Source: CALOBA01 sp942491465 (GTDB lineage Bacteria > Pseudomonadota > Gammaproteobacteria > Chromatiales > Chromatiaceae). From it: a DNA stretch of 64,000 nucleotides. A model generated the notes under the pieces. It saw only the letters and a program-made list of their open reading frames with translations. It did not search any database and was not told the origin of the DNA. Made by a program: the position numbers and the translations under genes. Below, piece after piece: positions 44,417-53,747 of the stretch. Location: assembly GCA_942491465.1 (NCBI GenBank), contig CALOBA010000049.1, positions 91,020 through 155,019 on the forward strand. The letters run 5' to 3'. Numbering within the stretch: the stretch's first letter is position 1; each line of letters opens with the position of its first letter.

Positions 44417-45991
44417 TCAACTTAACGGCACCGGCCGCACCACACCGCCGCGCCTGGGATCGGCACCGCCGAGCAGGCGCCCACCGGCATCGATGGCCAC
44501 GCTGTGGGCGCCGCCGAAGAAGACGCTGGTCTCGGTCCAGGGCAGGATGCGCGGCCAATGCCGGGCGAGCGCGTCGAGCACGTCCGCGGCCACCGGCGGT
44601 TCGATGTTCAACAGATCATGCTCGTAGTGGATGCGCGGGGCGGCTACGGCCTCATCCAGGGGCATCTTCAGGTCGATCAGGTTGCTCAGCACCTGCAGGA
44701 TGGCGCTGCGGATGCGGTTCGAGCCGCTGGAGCCGGTCACGGTCCAGCCGCCGTCGGCCCCGCGGGCGAGCGTCGGGCACATCATCGAGCTGATGCGTCG
44801 GTCTTCGGGCCAGCGATGGAAGCCCCGGGGGCTGAGGTCCTCTTCGCCGAGCATGTTGTTGAGGATGATCCCGGTGCCGGGCAGGGCGTAGGCCGCGCCC
44901 TCGCCATTGGAGAGGGTCAGGCTCGCCAGGTTGCCGTCGGCGTCGGCGATGCTGATCTGGGTGGTGCCGCGATCGAACCGCGGCTGCTGCGCCAGCAGCC
45001 GCCGCAGCCGCGCGACAAGGGCCGGATCGAGCGCCGGCGCGGAGAGCGCGTCGACGTCGATGCCGTCGCGGGCGTCCTGGGTCAGGCGCATGGCGCCCGC
45101 CAGCAGATGGCGGTGCTCGGCGCTGCCGAACCCCGCCGAGGCCGGGTCATGTCCCTCGAGCAGCGACAGCGTCAAGGTCAGCAGCAGTCCGCCGATCGAT
45201 GGCGGCGGATTCAGGTACAGCTCGGCCCCGTGATAGCGCATCCGCGTCGGCCGGCGGCGGATGACGCGATAACCGGCCAGATCGGCAGCGGTCAGATGGC
45301 CGCCGCCGTCGGCGCAATCCGCGGCCAGGCGCTGCGCCCAGGCACCGCGATAGAACAGCTCCGGCCCGGCATCCGCCAAGTCCAGCAACGCGCCGGCAAG
45401 CTGGGGCTGGCGATGCCGCTCGCCTACGACCGGCAGACGGTCCGGCTCGCCGTCGCTGGCGAATAGGGAGAAGAACTCCTCGCGGGCCTCCAGGATCGGC
45501 GCGACGATCTGGCTGATCCGATGCTGGAACGGGTTGATGACCACGCCCTCGGCCGCCAGCGCCCGCGCCGGCTCGACCAGGTCGCGCACCGGCAGGCGGC
45601 AGAGTTCGCGCTGGATCTGAAACAGGCCGGCGACCACGCCGGGGGTGGCGATGGCGCCCTTGCCGACATGGAACTCCTGGGTGGCATCGCCGAAATCCAC
45701 CCGCACCGGGAAGAAGTCCAGCTCGGCCTGGGGGCGGCGCCGTCGCGGGGTCTGGGTGAAGAAATCGTAGACGCGGGGCTCGCCGCCGGCCGGCCTGGCG
45801 TGGAGAAAGCCGCCGCCGCCGAGGGAGGCCAGCACGGGCTCGGCGACACAGGCGGCGCAAAGGGCGGCGATGGCGCCGTCGAAGGCGTTGCCGCCGGCCG
45901 CCAGGACCGCGGCGGCGGCGCCTGCGGTGGCATCGTGGCCGGCGGCGATGATGCTGTGCACCGGTGAGGTCATCAAACTAGGGCGGGTCAT
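44417..45991 (-). CDS. ggt: Gamma-glutamyltransferase
   Basis: A 524-residue N-terminal-nucleophile hydrolase that cleaves or transfers the gamma-glutamyl group of glutathione. The autoprocessing/catalytic Thr is in RGTTQISIADADGNLASLTL, followed by PGTGIILNNMLGEEDLSPRG and the TGSSGSNRIRSAILQVLSNL region near the gamma-glutamate site. N-terminal AGHDATAGAAAAVLAAGGNA is the usual start of the large subunit. I chose ATG 45991; an in-frame extension to 46186 has no homology and no signal peptide is evident, so export is uncertain. Confidence 0.9.
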   Translation of the reverse strand: MTRPSLMTSPVHSIIAAGHDATAGAAAAVLAAGGNAFDGAIAALCAACVAEPVLASLGGGGFLHARPAGGEPRVYDFFTQTPRRRRPQAELDFFPVRVDFGDATQEFHVGKGAIATPGVVAGLFQIQRELCRLPVRDLVEPARALAAEGVVINPFQHRISQIVAPILEAREEFFSLFASDGEPDRLPVVGERHRQPQLAGALLDLADAGPELFYRGAWAQRLAADCADGGGHLTAADLAGYRVIRRRPTRMRYHGAELYLNPPPSIGGLLLTLTLSLLEGHDPASAGFGSAEHRHLLAGAMRLTQDARDGIDVDALSAPALDPALVARLRRLLAQQPRFDRGTTQISIADADGNLASLTLSNGEGAAYALPGTGIILNNMLGEEDLSPRGFHRWPEDRRISSMMCPTLARGADGGWTVTGSSGSNRIRSAILQVLSNLIDLKMPLDEAVAAPRIHYEHDLLNIEPPVAADVLDALARHWPRILPWTETSVFFGGAHSVAIDAGGRLLGGADPRRGGVVRPVPLS

Positions 45992-46197
45992 CGCGCGGCG
46001 TTGTTGCGGCTGTGGGATACTCTCACGCAGACTGGCCCGCTGCCAAGGGCAGGCGCGGCGCCGGTTGCCCAACGCTTGGGGAAACGCTGAATTTTTCAGC
46101 ATCTCCTTGGAACGGTCCTGACCTCGCCCGTCCTGTCCGCCGCGACCACTTGGGTCGATGCGCTGATCGATACACCATCGCCACACCAGACGCCGCC

Positions 46198-47727
46198 ATG
46201 TCCAAACCAGCTCAGGGCCGATCGCTGCACCAGGCGATCCCGGACCCCATCGCAGAGATCCGCACCCTCCGCAAGGAGCTGGACCGGTCCCGCAGCCAGT
46301 ACGAGAGCGACGTCAAGGCGCTCAGAAAGCAGTTGTTGGACCAGCAGGCGCTGCCGTTGCAGCGCGACGGGACCACCGTCGCCGACAATCTGGTCGCCCA
46401 GCACGAGATCGAGGCCCTGCATCGGGCGCTGCGCGAGCGCGAAGAGACGGTCGAGGAACTCACGACCCAGGTCCGCGACCTGGAAGACAAGATCGAGGAT
46501 CGCTACCAGACCCTCGACCAGCTCCGGCAGGAGGTCACCGAGCGCCAGCGCGCCCAGGAGCAGGCCGAGCAGCGGGCACTCGAGGCCGAGCACCAGCTCG
46601 CCGCCGGGGCGGCAAGCCCGGTCCCCGCCGACGCGCCGCAGCCGGGGGAGCCACCGGCGACCCCAGGCAGACCGGTCGCGCCACCGCCTGCAGCGCCCCC
46701 TCAGGCGCAGCCCGCGGCCTCCACGGCCAAGCGCCCGCAGAGACCCGTCGGCGCATTCCTGCTCGGGCTCGTCGTCTCCGCCGCCGTGGCCTTCGCACTC
46801 TGGGCGACCAACAGCATGCCGCCGGCGCAGACGGTCTACGCCCCCCTCCGCAGCCTGGCCGCGCAGCTCCTTCGGTCGGACCGGGATGACCCCGGGCAAG
46901 CCAGCCCGGACTACCAACCGACCCGCAGCCCACCGCTCGACGCCCCCGAGGCGCCGGTCGCGCCGCTCGACCCGGCGGCGGCGGTCGCGCCTCAGCCGCC
47001 ACCGCCCACCCGCGGCATCGTCCGCGACCCCAACGGCCCGGCCATGGTCTGGATCAACCCGGCCGAGTTCCGCATGGGCTACGGCCGCGGCCTCGCCACG
47101 GCGGACCATCTTCCGGCCCATGACGTCCAGCTCGACGCCTACCTGATCGGCGCCACCGAGGTCAGCATCGCCGACTACGACCGCTACGTCGCCGCCACCG
47201 GGGCGCGTTCGCCGAGCGACTTCGGTCGCGGACGTGGCGACCAACCGGTGGTCGACGTCAGCTGGGACGAGGCCGTCGCCTACGCCCGCTGGCTCGCACG
47301 CCGGACCGGCAAACCCTACCGGCTGCCCAGCGAGGCGGAATGGGAGTACGCCGCCCGCGCCGACAGCATCGGTCGCTTCTGGTGGGGCAGCGGCGCGGCC
47401 AATGGGCGCGCGGTCTGTCTGGGCTGCGGCTCGGACTGGGACAACCGCTCACCGGCGCCGGTGGCCAGCTTCCCGGCCAACCCGTTCGGGCTCCACCATA
47501 TTGTCGGCAATGTCGAAGAATGGGTCGGCGACTGCTATCGCCCCAGCTACAAAGGTGCCCCGGCCGATGGTCGCACCTGGGACGCGGCCGACTGCGAGGC
47601 CCGCGTCACCCGCGGCGGCGCCTACAACCGCCCGGACAGCGCCGCCTACAGCCATGCCCGTACGCAGCACCCCCCCGCATCCAGGATGCCGAGCCTCGGC
47701 TTTCGGGTTGCCCGCGATGCCGACTGA
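46198..47727 (+). CDS. Coiled-coil, single-TM protein with formylglycine-generating-enzyme-like domain
   Basis: A 509-residue protein. Residues 15-140 form a coiled coil (AEIRTLRKELDRSRSQYESD, LRQEVTERQRAQEQAEQRAL), then a Pro/Ala linker, one membrane helix (GAFLLGLVVSAAVAFALWAT) and a periplasmic FGE-sulfatase (SUMF1) domain: PAMVWINPAEFRMGYGRG, DVSWDEAVAYARWLARRTGK, RLPSEAEWEYAARA, GNVEEWVGDCYRP, the end FRVARD. The catalytic Cys pair of true FGE is not evident, so a binding role is more likely. Overlaps the next gene by 11 bases. Confidence 0.85.
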   Translation: MSKPAQGRSLHQAIPDPIAEIRTLRKELDRSRSQYESDVKALRKQLLDQQALPLQRDGTTVADNLVAQHEIEALHRALREREETVEELTTQVRDLEDKIEDRYQTLDQLRQEVTERQRAQEQAEQRALEAEHQLAAGAASPVPADAPQPGEPPATPGRPVAPPPAAPPQAQPAASTAKRPQRPVGAFLLGLVVSAAVAFALWATNSMPPAQTVYAPLRSLAAQLLRSDRDDPGQASPDYQPTRSPPLDAPEAPVAPLDPAAAVAPQPPPPTRGIVRDPNGPAMVWINPAEFRMGYGRGLATADHLPAHDVQLDAYLIGATEVSIADYDRYVAATGARSPSDFGRGRGDQPVVDVSWDEAVAYARWLARRTGKPYRLPSEAEWEYAARADSIGRFWWGSGAANGRAVCLGCGSDWDNRSPAPVASFPANPFGLHHIVGNVEEWVGDCYRPSYKGAPADGRTWDAADCEARVTRGGAYNRPDSAAYSHARTQHPPASRMPSLGFRVARDAD

Positions 47728-48637
47728 GCCGAGCGCGGACGTCGTCCTGGGCGTCGGCATCGCCGTCGTCGATGTGGTCAACCAGGTCGACGACTACCCG
47801 CCGGAAGACGCCGAGGTCCGGGCCGTCGATCAGCGGATCGTGCGCGGCGGCAACTGCGCCAACAGCCTGGCCGTCCTCGCCCAGCTCGGGCGCCGATGCC
47901 GCTGGGTCGGCACACTGGCCGCGGACGCCGGCGCCGAGCTGATCGCCGCCGACCTGCACCGGCACCGAATCGACCTGGACTACGCCGTACGCCATGGCGA
48001 CGGGGCCACACCCACCTCCTACATCGCCGTCAGCCGAGCGACCGGCAGCCGCACCATCATCCATCACCGCGATCTGCCCGAGCTGGACGCCGCGGGCTTC
48101 GCCGCCGTCCCCGTCCGCGACTGCTGCTGGGCGCACTTCGAGGGCCGCAACCCCGAACAGACCGCCAGCATGATCCGGCGCGTGCGCGAGGCAGCACCGG
48201 ATCTGCCTATCTCCATCGAGATCGAAAAGCCGCGCCCCGGTCTGGATCGGCTGCTCGAGGCCGCCACCGGCCCCGTCGTGCTGATCTATTCGCGCGCCTA
48301 TGCCGAGACCCTGGCCGCCACCGACCCCGAGGCGTTCCTCGCCCACCGCGCGCGAACGCTCGGCACCTGGCTGAGCGTGCTCCCCTGGGGTGCGCAGGGG
48401 GCCTACCTGGCGCGGCAGGGCAAGCCCCCCGTGCACCTGCCGGCAGCCCCGGTGGCGACCGTCGTCGACACCCTGGCCGCCGGCGACTGCTTCAACGCCG
48501 GCCTCATCGACGCCCTGCTCGACGGTCTCCCCCCGGAGGCCGCCGTCGGCCGCGCCAATCGCATCGCCGGCTACAAATGCGGTCGCCGCGGGCTCGACGG
48601 CCTCATCGCCGATGCCGAGCGCGATGGCGTCCTCTGA
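47717..48637 (+). CDS. PfkB-family sugar kinase (ketohexokinase-like)
   Basis: A 306-residue ribokinase-fold kinase. Signature 1 is IVRGGNCANSLAVLAQLG, followed by RCRWVGTLAADAGAELIAAD; signature 2 is VVDTLAAGDCFNAGLIDALL, where the anion hole and catalytic Asp lie (DTLAAGD; the usual Gly is Ala). ATG 47717 lies inside the end of the previous gene and the stop overlaps mutY, so translation is coupled throughout. Substrate unknown; GGNCANSLAVLAQLG resembles ketohexokinase and related kinases. Confidence 0.85.
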   Translation: MPTEPSADVVLGVGIAVVDVVNQVDDYPPEDAEVRAVDQRIVRGGNCANSLAVLAQLGRRCRWVGTLAADAGAELIAADLHRHRIDLDYAVRHGDGATPTSYIAVSRATGSRTIIHHRDLPELDAAGFAAVPVRDCCWAHFEGRNPEQTASMIRRVREAAPDLPISIEIEKPRPGLDRLLEAATGPVVLIYSRAYAETLAATDPEAFLAHRARTLGTWLSVLPWGAQGAYLARQGKPPVHLPAAPVATVVDTLAAGDCFNAGLIDALLDGLPPEAAVGRANRIAGYKCGRRGLDGLIADAERDGVL

Positions 48638-49700
48638 GCAGCGCGCATTCGCCGACGCCGTCCTCGGCTGGTTCGACCGGCACGGGCGCAAGGACCTGCC
48701 CTGGCAGCGCCCGGCCACGCCCTACCGCGTCTGGGTCTCCGAGATCATGCTTCAGCAGACCCAAGTCGGCGTCGTCGTGCCCTACTTCGAGCGCTTCATG
48801 GCGCGCTTCCCGGACATCGAAAGCCTCGCCGGCGCCGAGACCGATGCCGTGCTCGCGCTCTGGTCCGGGCTCGGCTACTACGCCCGCGCCCGCAACCTGC
48901 ATCGCACCGCTTGCCGCATCGTCGCCGAGCACGACGGCCGCTTCCCGAACCGGCTCGACGCCGTGCAGGCCCTGCCCGGCATCGGCCGCTCCACCGCCGG
49001 GGCCATCCTCTCGCTGGCCCTGGGGCGGCGCGAGCCGATCCTCGACGGCAACGTCAAGCGCGTACTCGCCCGGGTCTTCGTCGTCGACGGCTGGCCGGGC
49101 ACCTCCGCGGTCCAGGCCAAGCTCTGGCAACTCGCCGAGCAACTGACCCCCGCGACCCGGGTCGGCGACTACAACCAGGCGATGATGGACCTCGGCGCCA
49201 CGCTCTGCACCCGCGCACGCCCCGACTGCGCATCCTGCCCGCTGGCCGCGCGCTGCCGCGCCAAGGCCCTCGGCCGGCCCACCGCCTATCCGCAGCCCAA
49301 GCCGCGCCGCGTGCTGCCGCTGCGGCGCACCCGGATGCTGCTCATCCGGCGCGCCGACGACGGCGCGCTGCTGCTAATCCGCCGCCCGCCGGCGGGGATC
49401 TGGGGCGGCCTCTGGACGCCGCCGGAGCTGGCCGACGACGACGACGAGCACGCCTGGTGCCGCCGCCGACTCGGCAGCAGCCCCAGCCATCTTGAAATGC
49501 TGCCCCCACGGCGGCATACCTTCACCCACTTCAGGCTGGATATCGAGCCGCGGCTCCTGCTGGTCGCGCCGGCAACCGATCGGGTCGCCGACGACGGCGA
49601 CAGCCGCTGGCTCGACCCCCGGCAACCCGCCGACCTCGGCCTGCCGGCCCCGGTCCGACGCCTGCTCGACGAGCTGCCTCACACCGGCCACCGGCCCTGA
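48624..49700 (+). CDS. mutY: Adenine DNA glycosylase MutY
   Basis: A 358-residue base-excision repair enzyme that removes A opposite 8-oxoguanine. It has the HhH-GPD core (WVSEIMLQQTQVGVVVPYFE, with the catalytic Glu in SEIMLQQT; QALPGIGRSTAGAILSLALG; NVKRVLARVF), the [4Fe-4S] cluster ligands C-x6-C-x2-C-x5-C in CTRARPDCASCPLAARC, and a C-terminal NUDIX-like domain (RRPPAGIWGGLWTPPELADD) for 8-oxoG recognition. Overlaps the kinase by 14 bases and precedes yggX, the conserved mutY-yggX order. Confidence 0.96.
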   Translation: MASSEQRAFADAVLGWFDRHGRKDLPWQRPATPYRVWVSEIMLQQTQVGVVVPYFERFMARFPDIESLAGAETDAVLALWSGLGYYARARNLHRTACRIVAEHDGRFPNRLDAVQALPGIGRSTAGAILSLALGRREPILDGNVKRVLARVFVVDGWPGTSAVQAKLWQLAEQLTPATRVGDYNQAMMDLGATLCTRARPDCASCPLAARCRAKALGRPTAYPQPKPRRVLPLRRTRMLLIRRADDGALLLIRRPPAGIWGGLWTPPELADDDDEHAWCRRRLGSSPSHLEMLPPRRHTFTHFRLDIEPRLLLVAPATDRVADDGDSRWLDPRQPADLGLPAPVRRLLDELPHTGHRP

Positions 49701-49753
49701 CGCCTTCCCCACTCCACCAAGACCGCCGTCCTCCACCGCACCAGGAGCCCCCG

Positions 49754-50026
49754 ATGACCCGACTCGTCAACTGCATCAAACTCGGCCGCGAGGCCGAGGG
49801 ACTGGCGCGCCCCCCCTACCCCGGGGACCTGGGCCAGCGCATCTTCGACAACGTCTCCAAGCAGGCCTGGGCCGACTGGCTGCGCCACCAGACCATGCTC
49901 ATCAACGAAAACCGCCTAAGCCCCATGGACCCCAAGGCGCGTAAATTCCTCGAACAGCAGATGGACGGCTATTTCTTCGGCGAAGGCGCCGAGACGCCCG
50001 AGGGCTATGTCCCGCCGAAGAACTAA
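49754..50026 (+). CDS. yggX: Probable Fe(2+)-trafficking protein YggX
   Basis: A 90-residue cytosolic protein with the invariant YggX features: VNCIKLGREAEGL with the single conserved Cys near the N-terminus, PYPGDLGQRIFDNVSKQAWA, HQTMLINENRLSPMDPKARK and EQQMDGYFFGEG. It protects Fe-S enzymes such as MutY from oxidative damage, and its position after mutY is typical. Length normal. Confidence 0.96.
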   Translation: MTRLVNCIKLGREAEGLARPPYPGDLGQRIFDNVSKQAWADWLRHQTMLINENRLSPMDPKARKFLEQQMDGYFFGEGAETPEGYVPPKN

Positions 50027-50060
50027 ACCCGAGACGGCCAGCCCGGCCGCAACGCAGCGC

Positions 50061-50089
50061 TTGACGTCGACGGAAAAAACCGGTTAAAT
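50061..50089 (+). promoter_or_regulatory. Sigma-70 promoter of tRNA-Phe
   Basis: TTGACG (50061-50066), exactly 17 bases, then TTAAAT (50084-50089), followed by a GC-rich discriminator (GCGCGGC) typical of stringently controlled stable-RNA promoters. The tRNA begins 39 bases downstream. Confidence 0.75.
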
Positions 50090-50127
50090 GCGCGGCTTCG
50101 TGGCCAGCGTGCTGGCCCCGACGACAA

Positions 50128-50203
<76 letters not shown>

Positions 50204-50213
50204 TTGCTCGCCA

Positions 50214-50257
50214 AAGCCCTGGATGCCGCTGCAAAGCAGCGCACCAGGGCTTTTTGC
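50214..50257 (+). terminator. Rho-independent terminator of tRNA-Phe
   Basis: AAAGCCCTGG pairs with CCAGGGCTTT, with an inner GCTGCAAAGCAGC hairpin, followed by a T run. It lies 10 bases after the tRNA. Confidence 0.85.
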
Positions 50258-50392
50258 GTTTCAGGGCGCTTACCTGACGCGCTGCCCCCTTCGCTGCTGC
50301 TGGCGCCTCGCCCTGCTGATAGTCGCTGACGGATAGTCGCAGCTGAGACGCTGCCATTTCCACCAGCCAGTTGCGTCGGACCGCGGGCCTGC

Positions 50393-50881
50393 ATGCCGGA
50401 ACCCTTCTGGACCGGTTCAAACCTGGCCGCTTCCAACTTAACCATGAACGCCCTGGCGAACTCGCAGCTCGAAGAGTTCGGCAAGTTTGTCGGCAATGTC
50501 CCCGGGGCGGCTCCGGTAACCTTTGCCAGGCACACAGTCCAGCCCCGGACGGACTGCGACACCGACGCCGAACGCCTGGACGTGTTCAATGGCCTCCTCC
50601 TGGCACCCCATCTCGAAGCCGCCTTCGACCGCGGTTTCATCACCATCGACGACGCCGGCAGCGTCGTCGTCTCGGACGCGGGCGACCATCGGAGGAGGCC
50701 CATGAAGGCCGCGGCAATGCGTCCGAGGACCTGCAAGAAGCCATCCTCGCGACCTGCTGCGTATCCAGCTGTTTATCGCCGACTTGCGAGCTGCTTTCGC
50801 CGAGGCGCAGGTCACCGCTCGCGTGGATGACGCACTGAGCCGCGCCTTCGATACCGCGTTCAGACAGGGCAGACTGCTGTG
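50393..50881 (+). pseudogene. Remnant of an HNH-endonuclease-type gene
   Basis: One frame encodes NGLLLAPHLEAAFDRGFITI and the following DDAGSVVVSD, which resembles the C-terminal part of HNH restriction-type endonucleases, then loses the frame at about 50690. A second frame (from about 50755) encodes LFIADLRAAFAEAQVTARVD and ends at the TGA overlapping the next gene's GTG. The pieces look like decayed genes inserted behind the tRNA, a common integration site. The stretch 50258-50392 holds nothing I can assign. Confidence 0.5.
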
Positions 50882-51322
50882 AGCAAGCCGGATGATGAGA
50901 TCGGTAAGGATATTGCCGACCCGGAAGGCGTTGACTCCAACGAGCAATCGGACTCGGAAGCAGACGGGGTAATCCCCGCCGAGATTCTGGAAGGCCTGCC
51001 AGCGGATGACAGAAAACGCATCACGACTTTGCTCCGCTCCAGTGTTCAGATCGGTGCCATGGGCAACCCCTTGCATGGCAAGGTCACTTCAAATCATATT
51101 TCCCAGGTACTGGATTCAGCCGACAAGGAACGCGATCTCACGTTCCGAGATCGACAAAGAACGCGCTGGTTCGTATTGGCAGCCAGCATCCTGCTCATGG
51201 TCTTCTTCGGCTTCTTGCTGGTGTACCTCGTTGACCGGGACACTGCCCTATTCATGAACATCTTCGTAGCGATCGCGAGTTTTGTAGGCGGCGCCGGCTT
51301 CGGCTACGGCATCAAGAAGTAG
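50879..51322 (+). CDS. Two-TM membrane protein of unknown function
   Basis: A 147-residue protein from GTG 50879. The N-terminal 85 residues are acidic and soluble (VIPAEILEGLPADDRKRITT), followed by TM1 (WFVLAASILLMVFFGFLLVY) and TM2 (FMNIFVAIASFVGGAGFGYG). Proteins of this design (acidic N-terminal, two C-terminal helices) are frequent near defence and toxin loci, but I cannot name a family. It has its own terminator. Confidence 0.7.
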   Translation: MSKPDDEIGKDIADPEGVDSNEQSDSEADGVIPAEILEGLPADDRKRITTLLRSSVQIGAMGNPLHGKVTSNHISQVLDSADKERDLTFRDRQRTRWFVLAASILLMVFFGFLLVYLVDRDTALFMNIFVAIASFVGGAGFGYGIKK

Positions 51323-51345
51323 GAGCAATGCCAGTAGTCCCAACG

Positions 51346-51374
51346 AAAAAGCCCCGCCTAGGCGGGGCTTTTTT
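51346..51374. terminator. Bidirectional rho-independent terminator
   Basis: AAAAAGCCCCGCC / GGCGGGGCTTTTTT separated by TA: a 13-base perfect stem with A and T runs on both sides, lying between the convergent 2-TM gene and the symporter gene. Confidence 0.93.
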
Positions 51375-51418
51375 GTTGCGGCCGGCCCGTTTGGGCCGAC
51401 CAGGTCAAGCACGGACGA

Positions 51419-53215
51419 TCAGTGGTCGGTGGCCTCCCCGGCGCCCTTGGGCACGCGGATGTCCTCGACCAGGTGCTGGATGTGCTCCGGCGGGGCCTCG
51501 GTGAGCCGCGAGACGACGAAGGCGACGACGAAGTTCACCAGCGCGCCGACGGCACCGATGGCCTCCGGCGAGATGCCGAACAGCCAGTTGTCCGGCGTGT
51601 TGGCCATCATCTCGGTGCCGGGTACGAAGAACCAGCCCTTGAACCAGAAGATGTAGATCAACGTGAACAGCAGGCCGGAGAGCATGCCGAAGATGGCGCC
51701 CATGCGGTTCGCGCGCTTGTCGAAGATGCCCAGCATTAGTGCCGGGAAGATCGACGAGGCGGCGAGTCCGAAGGCCAGGGCCACCACCTGGGCCGCGAAG
51801 CCCGGTGGATTCATCCCCAGATAGCCGGCCACGACGATGGCGCCGGCCATGGCGATGCGACCCGCCATCAGCTCGCGCTTCTCGGAGATGCGCGGCATGA
51901 ACACGCCCTTGAGCAGGTCATGGGAGATGGACGAGGAGATGGCCAGCAGCAGACCGGCGGCGGTGGACAGCGCGGCGGCCAGACCACCGGCGGCGACCAG
52001 GGCGATGACCCAGTTCGGCAGCTTGGCGATCTCGGGGTTGGCCAGGACCATGATGTCGCGGTCGACCTTGGTCAGCTCGTTGCCTTCCCAAGCGGGATCG
52101 AAGCCAGCGGCCTTCGCGGCGAATTCGGCGTTGGCGTCGTCGTAGTACTGCAGTCGGCCGTCGCCGTTCTTGTCCTCCCAGTCGAGCAGGCCGGTCTTCT
52201 GCCAGCGACCCATCCACTCCGGCAGGTCGGCGATGGCGATGTTGCCCTCGGCGGAGCCCACCGGGCCGACCTGGACGGTGTCCATCAGGTTCAGACGGGC
52301 CATGGCGCCGACGGCGGGGGCCGTGGTGTAGAGGATGGCGATGAACACCAGTGCCCAGCCGGCGGAGGAGCGCGCGTCCTTGACCTTGGGCACGGTGAAG
52401 AAGCGGATGATGACGTGGGGCAGACCGGCGGTGCCGATCATCAGCGACAGGGTCAGCAGGAACATGTTCAGCGTCGAGCCCTTCTGCTCGGTATAGGCAC
52501 TGAAGCCGAGCTCCATGATGACCTGATCGAGCTTCTCAAGCAGCGGCACGCCGCTGGCCACGCCGCCGGGGGCGTATTCACTGCCCAGACCGAGCTGCGG
52601 CAGCGGGTTGCCGGTGAGGTTCAGCGAGATGAACACGGCCGGCACGGTGTAGGCCAGGATGAGCACGCAGTACTGGGCGATCTGGGTGTAGGTGATGCCC
52701 TTCATGCCGCCGAGCACGGCGTAGATGAAGACGATGCCCATGCCGATGAGTACGCCGGTCTCGGACGGGACCTCGAGGAAACGGCCGAAGGCGACGCCGA
52801 CACCCTTCATCTGGCCGATGACATAGGTGATGGAGGCGACGATCAGGCAGAGCACCGCGACGATGCGGGCGGTCTGCGAGTAGTAGCGGTCGCCGATGAA
52901 CTCCGGCACCGTGAACTTGCCGAACTTGCGCAGATACGGCGCAAGCAGCAGCGCGAGCAGCACATAGCCGCCGGTCCAGCCCATCAGGTAGGCCGAGGCG
53001 TCGTAGCCCTTGAAGGCGATCAGGCCGGCCATGGAGATGAACGAGGCCGCGGACATCCAGTCCGCCGCGGTGGCCATGCCGTTGAGCACCGGGTGAATGC
53101 CCTTGCCGGCGGTATAGAATTCACCGGTGGTGGCGGCACGCGCCCAGATGGCGATGCCGATGTACAGCACGAAGGTCGCGCCGACGACGGTGTAGGTCAG
53201 TGTTTGCAGGTCCAA
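51419..53215 (-). CDS. Sodium:solute symporter, VC_2705 subfamily (acetate-permease-like)
   Basis: A 598-residue member of the solute:sodium symporter family. Many membrane helices begin at the N-terminus (LTYTVVGATFVLYIGIAIWA); the family segments GKGIHPVLNGMATAADWMSA, FISMAGLIAFKGYDASAYLM and PEFIGDRY correspond to ActP-like transporters. A hydrophilic ~75-residue loop in the middle (WQKTGLLDWEDKNGDGRLQY) contains a DxNxDG calcium-loop-like motif, a feature of the VC_2705 subgroup. It is coupled to the small DUF4212 subunit upstream. Acetate or another short carboxylate is the likely substrate. Confidence 0.9.
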   Translation of the reverse strand: MDLQTLTYTVVGATFVLYIGIAIWARAATTGEFYTAGKGIHPVLNGMATAADWMSAASFISMAGLIAFKGYDASAYLMGWTGGYVLLALLLAPYLRKFGKFTVPEFIGDRYYSQTARIVAVLCLIVASITYVIGQMKGVGVAFGRFLEVPSETGVLIGMGIVFIYAVLGGMKGITYTQIAQYCVLILAYTVPAVFISLNLTGNPLPQLGLGSEYAPGGVASGVPLLEKLDQVIMELGFSAYTEQKGSTLNMFLLTLSLMIGTAGLPHVIIRFFTVPKVKDARSSAGWALVFIAILYTTAPAVGAMARLNLMDTVQVGPVGSAEGNIAIADLPEWMGRWQKTGLLDWEDKNGDGRLQYYDDANAEFAAKAAGFDPAWEGNELTKVDRDIMVLANPEIAKLPNWVIALVAAGGLAAALSTAAGLLLAISSSISHDLLKGVFMPRISEKRELMAGRIAMAGAIVVAGYLGMNPPGFAAQVVALAFGLAASSIFPALMLGIFDKRANRMGAIFGMLSGLLFTLIYIFWFKGWFFVPGTEMMANTPDNWLFGISPEAIGAVGALVNFVVAFVVSRLTEAPPEHIQHLVEDIRVPKGAGEATDH

Positions 53216-53230
53216 TGGGGGGCTCCTCGG

Positions 53231-53488
53231 TCAGTCTTCCTGGACGTCGAATTTGTTGTCGAGGCGATTCATGCCCCATGCATAGACGAAGATCAGCACC
53301 AGGAAGGCGTAGATCGATCCCTGCTGCGCGAACCAGAAGCCGAGGGGATAACCACCGAGCTGGAAGGCGTTCAGGGGCTCCACCAGGAAGATGCCGAGCC
53401 CGAAGGAAACGGCAAACCAGATCAGGAGCAGTACGGTCAACAGGGCCACATTGGATTTCCAATAGGCCGAGCGGTTTTCGGGTGTCAC
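53231..53488 (-). CDS. DUF4212 small subunit of the symporter
   Basis: An 85-residue membrane protein with two helices (VALLTVLLLIWFAVSFGLGI and FWFAQQGSIYAFLVLIFVYA) and the family end WGMNRLDNKFDVQED. I use GTG 53488, which is preceded by GAGGAGGG at the right distance and gives the family's usual length; the open frame continues upstream without homology. The stop lies 15 bases before the symporter start, and such pairs are always adjacent. Confidence 0.92.
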   Translation of the reverse strand: MTPENRSAYWKSNVALLTVLLLIWFAVSFGLGIFLVEPLNAFQLGGYPLGFWFAQQGSIYAFLVLIFVYAWGMNRLDNKFDVQED

Positions 53489-53747
53489 CTTGATGTCCCT
53501 CCTCTGAGACGTGGGCGAGTGGGTTGGTGAGTCCCCGGGCGGGGGTCCCTGCGGCTGGGTCGCGGCAGCCTCGGAGCCCGATTTCGCGGGCTGCCGAGGC
53601 CGCCCCCGGATGATGGCGACGACCGTCGACAACGGCAGCACCGCCCAGGGGTGTTCTGATCAACGCCCGCGGTCTCTGCCGGGTCCGCGAGCGGTCGGGC
53701 ATTGTGTTGGCCCAGCTAAGGGCCTGTCAACGCAATAGTTGTACGTT

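Noticed and set aside
51920..53530. 536-codon plus-strand frame opposite the symporter
   Set aside because: Asp/Gly/His-rich antisense frame; the symporter is unambiguous.
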